In this document: positions 63,980-64,000 of the stretch, one piece after another
Numbering within the stretch: position 1 is the first letter of the stretch
Layout of the letters: each line of letters opens with the position of its first letter
Assembly (NCBI RefSeq): GCF_002895485.1
Contig: NZ_AZRK01000024.1
Location: forward strand, 27,370 to 91,369
Source: Petrotoga sp. 9PWA.NaAc.5.4
GTDB taxonomy: Bacteria > Thermotogota > Thermotogae > Petrotogales > Petrotogaceae
Length of the DNA stretch: 64,000 bases
Direction of reading: 5' to 3'
Notes under the pieces: model-generated
Databases searched by the model: none
What the model was told of the DNA's origin: nothing
What the model saw: the letters and a program-made list of their open reading frames with translations, nothing else
Position numbers and translations under genes: made by a program

Positions 63980-64000
63980 GGGGCGATACCTACTCTCGCA
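63980..64000 (-). rRNA. rrf: 5S rRNA, 3' end only
   Basis: The last bases of the window, read on the minus strand, give TGCGAGAGTAGGTATCGCCC, the conserved end of 5S rRNA. The rest of the gene and presumably an rRNA operon lie beyond the window edge. Confidence 0.85.

Overview
The window is a 64 kb AT-rich stretch of bacterial chromosome. It most likely comes from a thermophilic or mesophilic member of the Thermotogota, with Petrotoga or a close relative as the best guess. That placement is an inference from gene content and protein style: a PolC-type replicase, a small outer-membrane-barrel-like protein, FliS, a RemA-like protein, a GH13 amylase with a glucodextranase-type tail, 2-oxoacid:ferredoxin oxidoreductase subunits and very low GC. 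No 16S sequence is present; only the last ~20 nt of a 5S rRNA gene sit at the right edge.

Layout. 1-1330: end of a 2-oxoacid:ferredoxin oxidoreductase operon (+). 1337-5835: tRNA-Ser(GGA), tsaD, clpX, cysK, cysE (-). 5956-13947: a DMT exporter, then a DNA replication/recombination operon reading (-) small ORF, pepP, ruvC, polC and a DnaN-like clamp. 14107-20470 (+): an unknown protein plus fliS, an M19 dipeptidase, a degenerate ABC ATPase with its permease, a phospholipase C-like protein, thymidine kinase and nitroreductase. 20493-33442 (-): an aldo/keto reductase, then a long housekeeping array that in transcription order is remA-like, clpP | mutS, asp23-like, nusB, dxs, barrel protein, mutS2, ftsA-like, acpS. 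33634-36391 (-): glpK and a PiT phosphate transporter, the latter preceded by a candidate small RNA/attenuator. 36951-39664 (+): an opine-dehydrogenase-like protein translationally coupled to a cobalamin-binding protein. 39711-43417 (-): GDPD and a Fur-family regulator with a Zn/Mn ABC transporter. 43588-46876 (+): M55 peptidase, MsrBA fusion, cystine symporter. 46926-49442 (-): amylase. 49640-53012 (+): decaying carbohydrate-related genes (CBM9-like, DUF4855, DUF4127) around an intact AAC(3)-family gene. 53195-55443 (-): NIF3, methyltransferase, AIM24. 55743-56055 (-): a fossil IscB/HEARO-like element. 56229-58515 (+): GNAT, rimP-nusA. 58600-63913 (+): a MerR-controlled redox operon (cupin-CMD protein, Fe-alcohol dehydrogenase, ECF S component, flavodoxin, aldo/keto reductase, merR).

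Three threads cut across the genes. First, a family of ~200 bp intergenic elements with 11-bp terminal inverted repeats and an internal hairpin whose arms vary but stay complementary occurs about ten times. Second, three genes (tsaD, mutS2, the M55 peptidase) seem to start at ATA, ATT and ATC codons, each next to the family N-terminus. Third, several regulatory structures can be read directly: a perfect sigma70 promoter driving a terminator/anti-terminator RNA, a pair of 19-bp-spacer MerR promoters, a Zur-like operator, a leader terminator before rimP, and a 16-bp hairpin placed between the Shine-Dalgarno and start codon of dxs. All calls come from reading the sequence; no database search was run.
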